This document shows, one piece after another, positions 1-13,205 of a stretch of 64,000 nt of DNA; the first letter of the stretch is position 1; every line of letters begins with the position of its first letter. The notes under the pieces are model-generated. The model was not told the origin of the DNA and made no database searches. It saw only the letters and a program-made list of their open reading frames with translations. The translations under genes and the position numbers were made by a program. Source of the DNA: Glossina fuscipes (taxonomy: Eukaryota > Arthropoda > Insecta > Diptera > Glossinidae); the NCBI RefSeq assembly GCF_014805625.2, contig NW_023998414.1:5193978-5257977 (forward strand). Direction: 5' to 3'.

Positions 1-1573
1 TCCACTTAATTCATTTATGATTTTTGGTTACAAAGAGAAATGAATGGACGTGAATGGGGACTGTTGGTCGCATGATCGACCAATTCCATTTTCAGAGCGT
101 TTAAATAGATGCTTAGAAGTTTGTAATGCCATGACAGAGGATGATCCGACAAGGTTTGTTCGTTTCCCTTATTTCTCCAAACACTTTTGGGAAACAAAAT
201 GATCCTGTACCATTCGCAATTGATCGTTTTAGAATGCTTCTAAAGAAGCATTGCTACAAGATCAGTTTTTCCGAAACAACAAGCGACCATTTATTCCGAA
301 TTACTTCGAGCGTGAAAAACTTTTATTGGAATTGATTCATCTTGAAATACCCATAGAGTCGACTGCCGCTTATTTTTCGGCTCGTGCACATACATCCATC
401 CTTCGTCTCCTTTTACGATCTAAGACAGGTGTCTTTTGAAGCATTTGTATCTTTTCGTAATTTTGTCAAATAATGGTGGATCGAACGAGGTGAACCCTTT
501 TAATAGTTCTTGCTTAGACTCAATGCGCCCTGGATTTAGGCGATCTTCTCGACTTTTGCCCGTGGGCCAACCTTGGCCGCGATTTAAGTCGTTATGCCAG
601 CGTTACTTACCATTGCCAAGGAATGACGCTTCATTGCTAAAAGTGAAAGTAAGTTGATGCACCTTTCTCTTGCCAATCTATGTTGAGAGCTGTAAAAAAT
701 CATTAGGACTTGTTTTTTTTTTTGAGGCACAAATTTCAAGTCGCTGTTAACAACATAAATTGCCCTCAACTCACAATATATTTTTACAAAGCTCAAGGTC
801 AAAAAAGTAAAGCTTTTTAAAAAAAGTTTCAATAGTCATCTAACAACTTATAGTATTGTCCAGACTATAAAGATGAATAATGATCTGTGTAGGACATTGT
901 TCGTTCATCACACAAATATACCACAAAATAGATGTTATCGCCGTAAAATAATATACGAACCCGCATTTACCCGCATAACTTATTCAAAAAAAAAAAAAAA
1001 AAACCGGGCCGGCCTCGAAACCAAGATTGGCCCTAAAATAATGGAACAAATCGAGTCGTTCCGTTTAATTGAGGTAATCGTATACCTTAACAATATGTAT
1101 TAAGGGAATTTGGTAGAAAAACCGTGACTGGTCGACACTTATATGAGCATGGATGATGATACGGGCTCATTTTTTGGAGAAGAAACAAGCAATATTCAGG
1201 CACGATTGATTTTTAAACACCATACATCACTTAGACGAATGACAAATCTCTTTTATATAATATAAAATAATATATGTAAAAAATTTATATCTTTTTTCCT
1301 AAGTACAAGGTCACTTTTCAATGGATATTTTGCATCTAAACATTGTCTTCAAACGGTACTGACGCTTCATATGAAACAATTTGTCTCATAGGGTAATAAA
1401 AGTCAGATCTTCTTATCGTATGAAGATTTGCATTTCGTAAGAACTGTCATATAGGAGAGAGTTCCAAAAAAAACTTGTGCTTCCTAATCCAAATTTTTCA
1501 CATTCGTTTAGTTTGCCGAAATACTATTACTTAGCCATTCTTATTAAAAAATAAATGTTGAAAAGAGTAGCAA
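1..1573. other. Unassigned; possible decayed coding sequence at 90-440
   Basis: Positions about 90-440 have coding-like texture in shifting frames: RLNRCLEVCNAMTEDDP and then RPFIPNYFEREKLLLELIHL. This suggests a broken transposon ORF, but no family was recognised. The rest is AT-rich with an A run at 986-1002. Confidence 0.3.
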
Positions 1574-1640
1574 AAGTAGCCGAATAGGCAAAAGCAAATC
1601 TCAGTGTGGTAAAGTTTACTTTGATCGCAGCTATAAGTGA
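1574..1640 (+). mobile_element. tRNA-Leu/Ser-like SINE, copy C (internally deleted)
   Basis: It reads gccgaataggcaaaag and then CAAATCTCAGTGTGGTAAAG, joining the A-box side directly to the B-box side and tail of copies A and B. Short, but the 17-nt match to copy B is clear. Confidence 0.45.
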
Positions 1641-3609
1641 GTATTTAGTCGGTAAAGGTACAACACTTACCGATTGGGCACACATCCGTTAGGTTATGGC
1701 AACCACCAAATTGCTGCCTATACGTTAAGCCATAATGCAGACATTCAGACAAGCTTAAATCAGATATAGATCGATATAATAAATGCTGCGTCTATCTTAA
1801 GTCACTTTTGGGTCCAAATGTCACCTATATATATATATACTGCAAATTTAATATGCTTGGTAAGACAAATACTGTGGAGCATAAATTATAAAGCAATGAA
1901 GATATAGGCATTTAGATAGGGCCAAAGCGGTCACCTTTCTTCTTAAGGAATGCTTAGAGCTCTTGTCAGCAAATTGACAATTAGCAGTTGAAGCGAGTTT
2001 TGAGCAGATTACAACCTTGCATTTTGAATTTAGATGTGGCTTTCCATCGCAAGGGAAGGCAAAGAAGGCGTATTGAATGCATGCAAGTAGCTCGAGATTT
2101 CCTAATTTTGTATATACGCAAGTTAAATGACAAAGGCAGGAAATATTTTCATATATAATTTTTAAATGACCCGATTTTTATTTTCGTTGTGAGTAATCAC
2201 CCTAAGAGAGATAAATCTCGATCTCAACTCAAATCTGCGGGGACTCAAATTAAAAAGTTTCATTAATAAAAATTAATTCGAAGTAGATATAGAAAAATTC
2301 ACTTGTCTATCTATTGCGAAAAGTCAACATAAGACAGACAGACAGATCGCTAAACGGAACGTCAAAAAAATCTTTACGTAGCGAATGAAAAAATTTTCAG
2401 GTGTGGTACGCTTACTTAGCATATTTAGTGTGTCTAATATTCGTTGTAAAATGAATTGAATGAATAGTGTTTTAGTGATTAGTTGGTAAGGCGGCCTTAA
2501 TTTTATAAATCTTTATTACATATTTGCTTTTGTTGTTATTTGCATAAATTCACAGATACTTAAACTTATTCCGTTTGCCTTAATCCTGCTTGAGAAACGA
2601 AATCAGCTCACTTAAGTGTTTATGGAAACGTGTTTTGTTGATAAAACATATATTTTGTTAACTTTTGATTCAAGTACAATTCATCCCTCAATGGCCTCAA
2701 TGGCCTCAATTATTTTGATCACCGTTTAGACACGTGGCGTTAAGACAGCAATATAAAAAACGAATTATTGTTATAAAATAAAAGCGTGTCAATGGTTTTT
2801 TACTTTTTATTTATTTTTTTTTTAAATATTGTACTAAACACATATTTATTGTTTTTTGTAGTCAGTCGTTTTAGTTTGCAAGCATGCAAAGGATTTTATA
2901 TGAGATTTGGAGAGATTATTCTCTAAAAAGTATATATCAAGGTCAAATTGTTGAATTCACATTATGTTATCGACATGACATGATAATCTATATTAATATA
3001 AATGCAGAAGAAGTTTCTAGGAAAAGTTTGAAGCCATTGGCTATAATAATTATAATCGCCGAGAGCGCTAATCATTCATTTGCTTAATGTCATGAAGGAA
3101 GAGTCACCAAACAAAAATGCTTTAAATTCTCGAATGAAATTGACACGCCACGCTTTTAAATCCGACATATTACTACAGCGATATGAATTACTTGATATTC
3201 AGAATGTAACATAAAGGTCGTAAAGCTGCCTCTTCAACTCTTCTATTCTAAGAGTATCGCATACTGTGACTTTCCACATTAAAATTGACTCTAATCTAGG
3301 CTAAGTTTACTATTGAAATACTTAATTCAAATATTTTGGACAAAATGGGTTTAGTTCAGTCCAACATAACGATTATGTAATCTAAAATAAACATGAAATG
3401 TTTTTTTTTTTTTTGTAAGCTTACCCCAATTGTAATGGTTTTATGAAAACAAGGTACAACTTTTAGTAAAGTACACGTGAGATTGTTGCACCAAGACGAA
3501 TAGTCCAATGTTAAAGGACATGATCGATGGACTTATCCCCATCAACCTAGCTGCTTTTTTATGCGAATCCTTTGAAGGAGCCTCTGCCTGACAATCTGCT
3601 AGTTCAAAT
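1641..3609. other. Unassigned AT-rich intronic DNA
   Basis: Contains a short (TA)n at 1826, a minus-strand fragment at 2290-2350 with gacagacagacag resembling the core of the TACCC family, a perfect direct repeat of tggcctcaa near 2693-2709, and T runs at 2812 and 3402. Nothing else was seen. Confidence 0.4.
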
Positions 3610-3855
3610 GTATACTACAGTATAGTGCAGTATAACACATTATACACTACACTGTAGTATAGTATATTTTAGTACAAAATACACTATACTTTGGTATACT
3701 GCAGTACAATAAATTGTAGTACAAAATACACTATGCTGTAGTATACTATAGTACAATATATTCTAGTACAAAATACACTATACTGTAGTACAATAATTTT
3801 CAGTACAAAATACCCTGTACTGTACTGTGGCGTAGTACAATATATTCCTACTCCT
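3610..3855. repeat. Minisatellite with 47-bp period
   Basis: The unit contains AGTACAAAATACACTATACT followed by GTAGTATACTATAGTACAAT. The word AGTACAAAAT starts at 3671, 3718, 3765 and 3802: two exact 47-bp steps and then a 37-bp step from a 10-bp deletion. Units are rich in GTA/TAC and locally self-complementary. The minus-strand ORF over it is just the repeat read through. Confidence 0.85.
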
Positions 3856-3859
3856 AGGC

Positions 3860-5597
3860 CGTTGTAAACGTGAAAAATCTTGGCCATCGACAGCAGTGAA
3901 CAAATTAATTTTTTGAATCACACCAAGATGTCAAGGTTAGAAGTTTATTCAGATACGACATAGGGAAATCGCTTGTATTAAGGAGAGTTGATTTAATAGA
4001 ATTTGAGGGATCCGATATTCAGATTAAGTAAGAGATGTCACTTAGATTTCAGCAAAAGACTCTAAACGGATTGAAAAGCTCGTAATTATGTCTAAATTGA
4101 CAAAGCGTCATGAAGATAAAGTTGTTCCTAGAGAAACGATTTGGCATATGAAAGCGTATTTCCCAAGTAATATCGGCGAATCAGTATCTTAATTATAAGA
4201 ATAAGTCTACATTTCTTAAAGCAGTCTATTTCCATAAGAAGACAAAGCGACAAGTGGATTCTAAGGGCAGACAGCAAGAAAATTTCTTTTGAAAGACTTA
4301 TTTAGATTCTACATAACACCAACAGTTAGGAGGAGATCACAAAACAAAAGCGTACTGAAATATTTGTCTGACTAAGCTCATGTATCGCCTTTTTGTAATG
4401 TATGGATCGTTTAGGTCTTTGAACCGCCGTTTAACAAAACGTAGCGCCAATGCGCAGATTAAAACGCGGTCTTTGGTCGAACAGAATCGCCCCTAAACGC
4501 ATGGATGAATCTGCATTTTTTTAAATTTTTATAAATCAATGAAATACTCAGCAGCGAATGAATTCTTTCTTGAGAGGAAAAGCTTCTTATATTTTTTTAG
4601 ATTTAATTTTATGAAATCAAGTTGTCATCTACGTCCGTATTGAAGATGATGCGAGTGCGATTCCAAGGAAAAGGAAGAATATCTCCGCGAAAAAGAAGCT
4701 AATCGAAACCGAGAAGGCAACAAATACGCAATGAGTAAAGACACCAATTAAAGTGAATATGATTTTTTTTTTTTTTTCTTGCTCTTATATATTATAAGTG
4801 AATTCTTAAACATTTGAACTAAGATGGAAATCAATTTAATATCATAGAATTTTATTCTTATATAAAAACATCATAAAAATATACATTTATTTGCATGTAC
4901 TGCAAAATTGTAAACACAAACGTGCGAACGTATAGAAGCGTTCTCAACTAGACGGAACAAGAAGGAAACAAAAGATTCCTAGATATTAGGGAGAGTAACA
5001 TATGCGAGTATTTATATTTGCATTTTAATAAATATTTTTATCGCGCCAAGTGTGCGCACAGGCATCAAATAAGGAAATGAGAATTTTTAATATCTACCAT
5101 CATCTATGACGAAAAATTTTATGAAATGTTTATGTCTGTCTATGTCTGCGTGTGTGTGGGGTTGTTTCATTTTTCCGTGATTTTTTTTTATTTTCCTCTA
5201 AAAACTCTATATTTTTTAACACATTTTTTTATTTTTTTGATGGTCTCTAAAAAATTCCCTTAAATATTTGTAAATATTTATTCAAAACTTTTTAAATAAA
5301 TAGTTTATTCACGTCCTTATAGACACCAAAGGAGGATAAACACGAGGTAAAGTAGTATTAACAAATTAACAAATAATCAGTTTTTAACGTTACAAAATTG
5401 TTAACAAGTCTTCGAAACCGAGTTACACTTTTGCGGAGACGTTTTTTTTTATAACGAATCATTTGCGTTCTTCAAAGCACTTTGACACACGAATATATTA
5501 AATGTCTTCCCTTCAGTTGCGCTATTCGTTGTTCATCATGTAGTTTCCTTCCCCGGAACTGGATGGCGAAAAGCGTCTTTGTTGAAAATATATATAC
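3860..5597. other. Unassigned intronic DNA
   Basis: No motif or repeat recognised apart from T-rich stretches at 4760 and 5180-5240. Confidence 0.4.
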
Positions 5598-5599
5598 AA

Positions 5600-5604
5600 A
5601 TATA

Positions 5605-5638
<34 letters not shown>
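5600..5638. repeat. (TA)n followed by T18
   Basis: About ten TA units run straight into eighteen T. Confidence 0.9.
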
Positions 5639-5997
5639 CTCCTTAATGTATAGAAGAAGAGATTTCCTATTTTTAGAGTGAAGAATGATTTGATGTTGGA
5701 GGCATGTCTAATACTTTCTTGACGACATCGGATACATGTCAGAATTAATCATTCTATGACACTTTTAAGCTGTTATTGCAACATATCAACAACAAGGCTT
5801 CGCTTGAAAATAGGCTAACATTTATTTCAACGTTTTGCAAGCATGAACGACATCTGTTCAATTTTACTTGAATGAATTTTAAACTTGACTGTGCTGCTGT
5901 TTAATTTGATGGGCCTAAGGGCAACAAACGATGAGAGAGAAAACACATTAGTTCCCTTTGGCAATATTAAAGATTAATTCGAGTAAAATATAAGCAT

Positions 5998-6024
5998 AAA
6001 AAAAAAAAAAAAAAAAAAAAAAAA
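5998..6024. repeat. A27 homopolymer
   Basis: An uninterrupted A run. Confidence 0.95.
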
Positions 6025-6029
6025 TTGCG

Positions 6030-8465
6030 AACATAGCAAATAAGAAAATTATATACCGGCGCGGCCGAATCTTTTATACCCACCACCGTTATCCCATTTA
6101 TATTTGCTCTCCAAGTCTTTTTATTCGTTATCCGTATCGACGAGATTGTGAAGGAAACTTCCCGCCCGTGATATTTAATTTAGAATTAACATCTTGTTAG
6201 ATCGACAATATATCCTCATGTGGGCAGAATAACTTTTAACATTGTGTCTTGTTTTCTGCATGAGTAATAAGCCGAAAATGTAAAAAAAGTGAACAAAATA
6301 AAAATTCGATCACTTATTGGACTTAGTAGATTGTTTTGATATTTTTAAAATAAATATAGAAAAATTTCAACCTTCTATCTTTCAAAATGCATGAGTAGTA
6401 AGCAAAAAACCAGAAACTTTAAGGTCGTTTGTGTCACAACAAAAGTATCGCGAGTGTTTTGTTGTATTTCACTCAGAAATAATACGAAAATTCCTTTACT
6501 GATAAAACATATATATATACATATTTACGTTTTCAATAATTTTTTTAATAACTGCATATTGTTGCCAAAAGGCTACAATGTACCAAAAAGTTTTTTCAAA
6601 ATAAATATTCAATATTATGGCCTAAAATTGTTAAATTACTTTTTACGCAACCTATGACTACATTCCTATAGGAAATAATTTTTTTTAAATTCAAAACAAA
6701 AAGTCATGCAGTCAAAGCAAATCATTCTGAATCGATAGGTATAATAAAAACTCGGCCTACCTTAAATTCCTCAGAGAGTTACGTACACATGTCCGATTAA
6801 ACTTAATATACGCTGTACGATAAGTGGTGTAGCGAATAAAAGAAACGCACTTATAGTAAGTGCGGTAGTGTTGGAAAGGTGTTGCATTTATAGACAGAAT
6901 TGTTCTTTTGAGTTTTCGTGAGATTTTTGGCAATCTTAAAATCTCTTATGTGGGAACTATTTACGGGAAGTAATAAACAAAGAAAAACCTGATTTTGATG
7001 TGAAAATTCAGTTGGCCAGAAACTTAATTTATCCAATGGTTCTTGTCCGGATAAATTCAAAATTTTAAGCGTGTTTTAAATACGAATTTCGTTAGAACGA
7101 AAAGTGTAATGTACTTTAATGCGATAATGGTAGCATATTGAAAAGGAGTACACAAAAGGTCAACGTTTATTAATGCTATGATCAAAGCAAGCATTGCACC
7201 TGTGTGATAGGTTACCACCATATCGTATGCAATCGTATGTGCATTTCGTGCTATATAATGTATGCGTTATTTCCGAAAAATTCTTTTTTAAACGCAATGT
7301 TACGTTGCCGTTAGTCTTTTGCGTGTCCAAAAGCAATTGTAAGAAATCATTTGCATATTTTTGCTTAGAAGAAGAAGAAAGATATAAAAAAAGATTTAAA
7401 ATTCATTATATATATCCAGGTTACACAAGAGCTTTAAATTAGTTAAACTAATTTCGTGCGATATGCATACATATATATATATATATTTAATAGGTTTCTT
7501 AACCTTGTGAAAAACCCACAGTGAGGAATCATGCAATGAACTCTGTGACTATTAATAACAAAAAATATTAATAATAAAAAACTAACAAAATAATTTTCCG
7601 CTGGCATGTTCTGTAAACCGTAATAAAGGTACGAAACTCTACACTTTGCAACTTAATAAGGCAGAAAGGATATAATTTTAAGATTAGCGGCTTCAGTTGG
7701 TGGGGAGAGAGACGTAGAAATAAACAGAACTAATGACGGTATATATATGCAGGCACATGGCCGCGACCACGCCAAACTGTAAACTGTAAAATCCAACCAT
7801 AACAGTAAATAAGGAGACATTAATGAGAACACGGCACTTTACTTTCTTCCCTCCCGTCAGCGCATATTTTTACACATTTTACACATTTTCTGTTGTGTTT
7901 ACCGCAAGTGAAAGAGACCCATATGCCGTCAGGTGTCATTACCCCCGTTTTAAGACAGTGTTCACATACGTTACGTTAGTTTGTTTGTTTATTTCGTTGT
8001 GTTTTCTATTTTTTTTTTTTTTTTTTTGTAATGTTTACTTGTATGTGAAACGTACACGTATCGCATAACTTCCTATTTATGCATTTTTCCCTACCATTGC
8101 TTCAGTGATAATATTTGACATATTTAGTTTACGGTTGAGCTTAACTTTTAAAAGCATTACGTCAATGCTTACCATATTTACCGCACACATACATATATTT
8201 ATGCATAAAATGTGTCATTCTTTTGGTTAAGTTAGCAAGCATTACTTTAGCAATTAATTTTCACAAAATATTCCTAAAGGCTTTATTAACATTTTATTAT
8301 TAAGTAAGCAAAGTAAAAATTGTCCGTTTTGCATTTTTAAACGAAAGCAATTAAAAAATCATCAATAATTGCAAACGAAACGAACAAAGCCTCAAAATCC
8401 CGTTGTTAATTGCAATGCATCTATCTAATCAACTCATTACTTGAGCATTTATTTCGTTTTCGTTT
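6030..8465. other. Mostly unassigned intronic DNA
   Basis: A possible start of a TACCC-family copy at about 6073 (tatacccaccaccgttatc), a terminal fragment at 6715-6795, (TA)n at 7468, and a T run at 8009-8026. Open frames here are short and AT-driven. Confidence 0.35.
6715..6795 (-). repeat. TACCC-ended interspersed family, terminal fragment
   Basis: AATCATTCTGAATCGATAGG followed by TATAATAAAAACTCGGCC is nearly the same as the edge at 44100 (GATTCTGAATTGATAGG, TATAATAAAAGATGAGTC). Only this edge is preserved. Confidence 0.45.
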
Positions 8466-8490
8466 TTTGTTTTTTCTTTTTTATTTTGCA

Positions 8491-8697
8491 GACTCATCAG
8501 ATTCATTAAGAGGTTATCTGCATTTAGAAGACCATTACCGAAGGGTCACAATTCGTGCTGGTTTTGTTATACCGTTTGTCCCATTTATTATAGGCACTTC
8601 ATACAGTTCATACAGTATATTGCCCGATAACATGGATCCATATTACCTGGATTTGTATAAAAAGGCGGAAAAAGTTGAAGTGATCGTGTTCGTATAA
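8491..8697 (+). CDS. Exon-like open segment after a strong acceptor, unconfirmed
   Basis: A textbook 3' splice site (long T-rich tract, ttttattttgcag, ending 8490) is followed by an open frame of 68 codons to a TAA. The frame reads DSSDSLRGYLHLEDHYRR, then a hydrophobic span GFVIPFVPFIIG, then SSYSILPDNMDPYYLDLYKK. Composition is more coding-like than its surroundings. No upstream exon or family was recognised. It could be a terminal exon of a nested plus-strand gene or a transposon relic. Confidence 0.2.
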   Translation, partial: DSSDSLRGYLHLEDHYRRVTIRAGFVIPFVPFIIGTSYSSYSILPDNMDPYYLDLYKKAEKVEVIVFV

Positions 8698-8699
8698 CG

Positions 8700-10380
8700 T
8701 TTCGTTAAAAGAAGGAGACAGAAAATATATGTTGAGATATATTTATATTATACATCTCGCATTTATTAATTAACGGCCATAAATTTTGTTGTTACTTAAT
8801 GTCTTTCTTATTAAAGAGAATTATTTTTAACTATAGGTGAATCGCTTTGGGCTGTGAATGGCTCATGTATTTGTGTAGTGTAAGTGGCTTCGTACAACAC
8901 GGATTCATGTAACAAGGAACGACTCTACTGTATTATAGGGAGATCTACGGACAAGCGGGATCGCGTGTCAGGGGGGGGGGGGGGGGGGGGGGCACTCGCT
9001 ATAATTCTCTAGGTAAAAGAACTCCTTAGGGAGAGAGTATTGTAGATGTGGTAGTAAATCCTGACTGGCAGGTACGGCCCTTCGATGAGTACCGCGATGA
9101 CTACGCTTGTCAAGCATTCACTAAAGCAAGGTGGTGCTGATAGGCCTCAACATTCCCCAGAGTGGCTTTATTGACCAGACACTTTAAATCAATCGAAGAG
9201 TCAACTGCGGTCTCTAGCTTATAGATTATCTTAACCCTACAACTACTTATGTTAAACCATTAGAGTCCTGTGTACAAGGGGATCCTATTATAAACTAACG
9301 GAATTGGATCCATAGGAGGTGCGTTGTCTGCTCTCAATTGTGCTTAGCAAGAACCTTTGGGGGAGAGTAAGCAAAATTGTTAGGGATGCGGGAAACCGCG
9401 GTGGAAACAATGCAAATGTAAAATATTATATCTGCTCATGCCATTAAGCTACGAGAGAAACCTAAGCAGAAGTGCTAGCGCTGCGATATACTTCGATGGA
9501 AAATGAGCAAAAGTGATAGCGTTGTGGAGACTTTATAGGAAACAGCGCGAGGCCTGACCGCTGGGTGCGTGACCTTTGGTAAGTACTTGTGAGGGCTGTG
9601 GTTGCGATTGTGGGATACGTCGCTTTGGCTATGGGGAAGTTTTATGCCATAACGAAATCGTCATATCTGATGCTCTAGCCTTGAAATAGGTCCTCTCAGC
9701 AGCAGGTTTGTGGTGCCGGAAATCATTCGTAAACTACCCGATAAGTCTGCGGACTTCATCCGATAATCAATCAGAGCAGGTGCAAGCGGTGAAGTATAGA
9801 GGCATTTATACACGTGGACTTTCGATCTCGTTCAGCGGAATCTCTAAAGCGCAAAAGGAAAAAATGGCTCGAAACTAAGCATGATAGCATAATATCAGAT
9901 GAATTTTTTTACCAAGCTTATGAAAATGATTGCAATCGCAAAGAAAAAAAACAAAGCGTCGATTACGGGTAACAAAATATCATCTAAGAAATTTTAACTG
10001 CAAGATATGATAGCTAAAGGAATTCTGAAAGGGGGTGTCAACGCTATTAGTATAGCACTTTCCACGAATGCTAAATGAAATTCGATAAATCTTATTGTAA
10101 AAAAAAATCGAAAAATCGCTACAATAAGATCAATTCACAAATTTCTTAAATTGGAAAAGCATAGGGCGGACGCTGAGGCGAGCAAAAATGTATCGATGAA
10201 TGAAGTACCATGAAGTTTGGATTTATTACACTCCAGAATACTCTTGTGTAACAGGGGTTTCCCTAACAGCAATATCAAGAGCGCCTGGAGTAGTGCCAAA
10301 GCAGGTTTAAATTCGCCATTGAAACGTTTCCTATTCATGCTAATTAACAAATCTTGAAAGGAGAAAAGGCGTCTTACTTT
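8700..10380. other. Less AT-rich block of unknown origin
   Basis: From about 8880 to 9880 the base composition is clearly more balanced than elsewhere in the intron, and it holds the poly(G) run. Texture suggests an old coding-derived element, perhaps a retroelement, but no motif was identified. Confidence 0.3.
8971..8992. repeat. 22-nt poly(G) tract
   Basis: Twenty-two consecutive G, in a region that is less AT-rich than the rest. Such a run could fold into a G-quadruplex on the plus strand. It could also be a sequencing or assembly artefact. Confidence 0.9.
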
Positions 10381-13060
10381 TTACCACTGTTTTTTTTTTT
10401 TTTTTTGGTTTTGATTAATTTCACTATATATTTATTTTATTATTTTTTTTTGTATTTTTTTTTTTGGATCTTTTAACTATAATTATACCTTTTAGCTGGT
10501 TGCTGGTCCTCATTGTCTTCAATTGGTTTCTTTTAAGTCTTTCTATGAATAAGTTAGTATCGAGACTGGTCATCATGAACTAGCATTATCGTCCTGGCCA
10601 AGGACTAGATACTTTTGCTTGTTTTTATTACATACCACAACCTATTAGGGAAATTGACGTCTTATAAAGAATAAATTTTATTGGTTTCTATTCCCCAATC
10701 GTATCTCTCTTGTTGAGGTCCATTTTCGACTAAACGGGCGTGTTAGTAAGGAAAATTGTCATATTTAAAGGGCGGAACGAAAAGTTCCCATTTTATTCAT
10801 GAATAATTACTTTATCCTCAACTTGCTGACTTCCAAAGTACAAGACGCAATATGTCACAAAAGTCGTGAAGCAACAAACTACTTGTCATTCAATTATCGC
10901 GAACGAATATACTCGTCAAGAAGTTAGCTTTCAATTCGCCATAAAGATCATAGGAATTGGTACTTTTCGATTGCGTTTTTCAAACTCCTTTAATAACAAC
11001 CTCCCGCAGTTACTATTCTCTACTTGAAAATCTTAGAAGAATACTTTCACGAGTAAAAAGTTTTAATAAACAAACAAGACGCAGTTCGCTTACTGTGATG
11101 TAAGAGGCGGGAATTAGAAAAAGTATCTAATGGAGCTAGATTTTTCAATTTAACTCGGTACTGGTATCCATACAAATTTAAAATGACTCTGCGTTCTGCA
11201 GTGATTGTCTTTGGCATAAAATCAAACATGATTCGTCTTAGTTCAAGGAAGCTGGCACACGTGTCATGCCAAAAATGCATAATAAATAATATATATATAT
11301 ATATTTTTTTATGATACACGCATACAGTGACGAGCAAAACTGGATACATAATATTAAGTTTTATTCATTTAGTTTTTGTTCAATCGGCGATACGATATAT
11401 TGAAATTTGTGCGTAGTAGTAGACCGCACTTACTATATCGATCGATTGAGAATCATTTTGTGAATCATCTGAAGCATGATCTGTGTGCAAAGATTTTTGT
11501 GAAAAATAAGCCTCGCAAGCACGTTAGTTCACGAAAGAAAAGCTCGATCGCTACTTACCAGGGAGTTCTATTTTGGCTTATGTGAATAAGATTTCAAGGC
11601 AATTTGTTTGAAAATGGGAGGAATCAACGATCTGGTAAGCTGAAAAATCGTTGTTTCGAGAAAAACTCTCTTAGCGTTGCGAGTTTCAATATTGAAAAGA
11701 CTTTTCGTTCACTGCTAAGCGCTTCGGTAGGCGAAATTGAAAATTTCTTATCTCTAATTAGTTTTCATTTTTGCCAAGCCTTTAAGGCTATTTGGATCAT
11801 TTAAAATTTCGACGCCCTCACAGCATCTTTTCGTATAATTTTCGGATATTTTAGAGAGTGTGGACGGCAATAGGGCAAACAAAAAAAGGACTTCGGAGTC
11901 TAAGGACAACATAAACTAAACTGTAAATTCAAGAGTAAGATTAGACACTGACATGAAAAAAAAGAAGAAGAACATTTGCTATTAACATAAATCGAAAGAT
12001 AATGCCTTCCTTAGCTATATTCGTAGTCTATTTAAATTCTTAATATAATTCATCGAAATCACATACATCCGCCGGCAAACTTTTCAAAAAAAAAAAAAAA
12101 AAAAAAAGAAGAAAATCGTATGAAAACATTGACTTCCTAACTAATGTTTTCAATGTTTTTCGTTTTTAATTCTATACTTATACAGGTGGTATACATGCTA
12201 CCACTCATCCAAAAACGAAAATAAATAAAAAAAAAATTTTGAAAAATTATTATTCATCGCTTCTTTTAAAACGGAAATGTTAACCAACTTAAGTAGATAA
12301 TATATAATGTAATAAAAAACTCTTACGGTTTATATATGCACATATGTAGTGGATTATTATTATCACACACCCATATTTTTATGCATTTTATCAGCTTAGC
12401 AGAGCAAACGTTTTACTTTTATGGAACGAGTTACTTACCTGTAAAGAAAAAAAAGAGAGATAAGAATGAAAAGAAAAGAACCATGATTTAAATCAACATT
12501 AATTAAATAAGATGAAATGACAGAGAAAACAAGTGAACAAGGGTTATGTGTCCTGCTCATCGAAAGTTTTCAATTTCATCTCAAAGCGTAACTAACACGA
12601 CTGGGATCGATCAAAGTCAATTAAATTTGTTTTTAAAGCAGTAATTATAGCAATTCTGACATAGAATAATTGCAATGCATTCACGTGTGCTGATTAAGGC
12701 ATTTATACATATAGATGGATGAGCTGTACTGACTTTGGGGGCGAATTTGCCTTATGCGCTGGTATCTATAGTAAGCAAATCGCTGTTTTTCATTTTATTG
12801 TTAATTATGCACATGTTGGTGAGTATTTTTTTATTTTTTTTATTTTTTTCTTTGTATGCAAACCACCAAAGGATGGAAGGATAACTACTTTTTTATTGTA
12901 TTAAAAAGTGCGCAAACCACATACGCGCGCACACACACACACACACACACATAGAGAGAGAGATAAAGAGATAAATAGATAGATAGATAGATAGAGAGAG
13001 CGAGAGACAGGCAGACAGACTTTAGACAATTTATAGAACATACATTCTTTCTTAGGATGG
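10381..13060. other. Intronic DNA with a doubtful Tc1-like end
   Basis: T runs at 10389 and 10442-10465. At 11327 acagtgacgagcaaaactgg resembles a Tc1-type terminus, and frames at 11460-11740 have scattered basic and GKLK-like words. No matching inverted end was found. A run of 20 A is at 12087. The remainder is unassigned. Confidence 0.25.
12926..13016. repeat. Compound microsatellite (CG/CA)n-(GA)n-(GATA)n-(GACA)n
   Basis: cgcgcgcacacaca... passes into agagag, then agatagatagat, then gagacaggcagacaga. It ends about 50 bp before the SINE at 13068. Confidence 0.9.
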
Positions 13061-13067
13061 TGTTAAA

Positions 13068-13205
13068 TACGCCTGAGTGGTCGAGTAGGCAAGAGTCTCG
13101 ACTAGCACCTCAATGGTCGTGGGCTCAAATCTCAAGCGCGGTAGAGTTTTTAATAAAGCCGAAACCCTTAGATGCTAGTGCTTTTAAGACTTAAATCTTA
13201 GAATT
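13068..13205 (+). mobile_element. tRNA-Leu/Ser-like SINE, copy A (most complete head)
   Basis: The head reads GCCTGAGTGGTCGAGTAGGC, which resembles an RNA polymerase III A box of tRNA-Leu/Ser. About 50 nt downstream is GGGCTCAAATCTC, resembling a B box. A tail (gagtttttaataaagccg... ttaaatctta) follows. The same head and tail recur at 60129 and, deleted, at 1574. The lack of a proper cloverleaf argues for a SINE and against a functional tRNA. Confidence 0.6.

Noticed and set aside
3684..3887. Minus-strand ORF with repeated YFVL and YCT words
   Set aside because: It is the 47-bp minisatellite read through in one frame.
13068..13150. Functional tRNA gene
   Set aside because: A and B boxes are present but a complete cloverleaf with acceptor stem cannot be formed, and the sequence recurs with deletions, as in a SINE.
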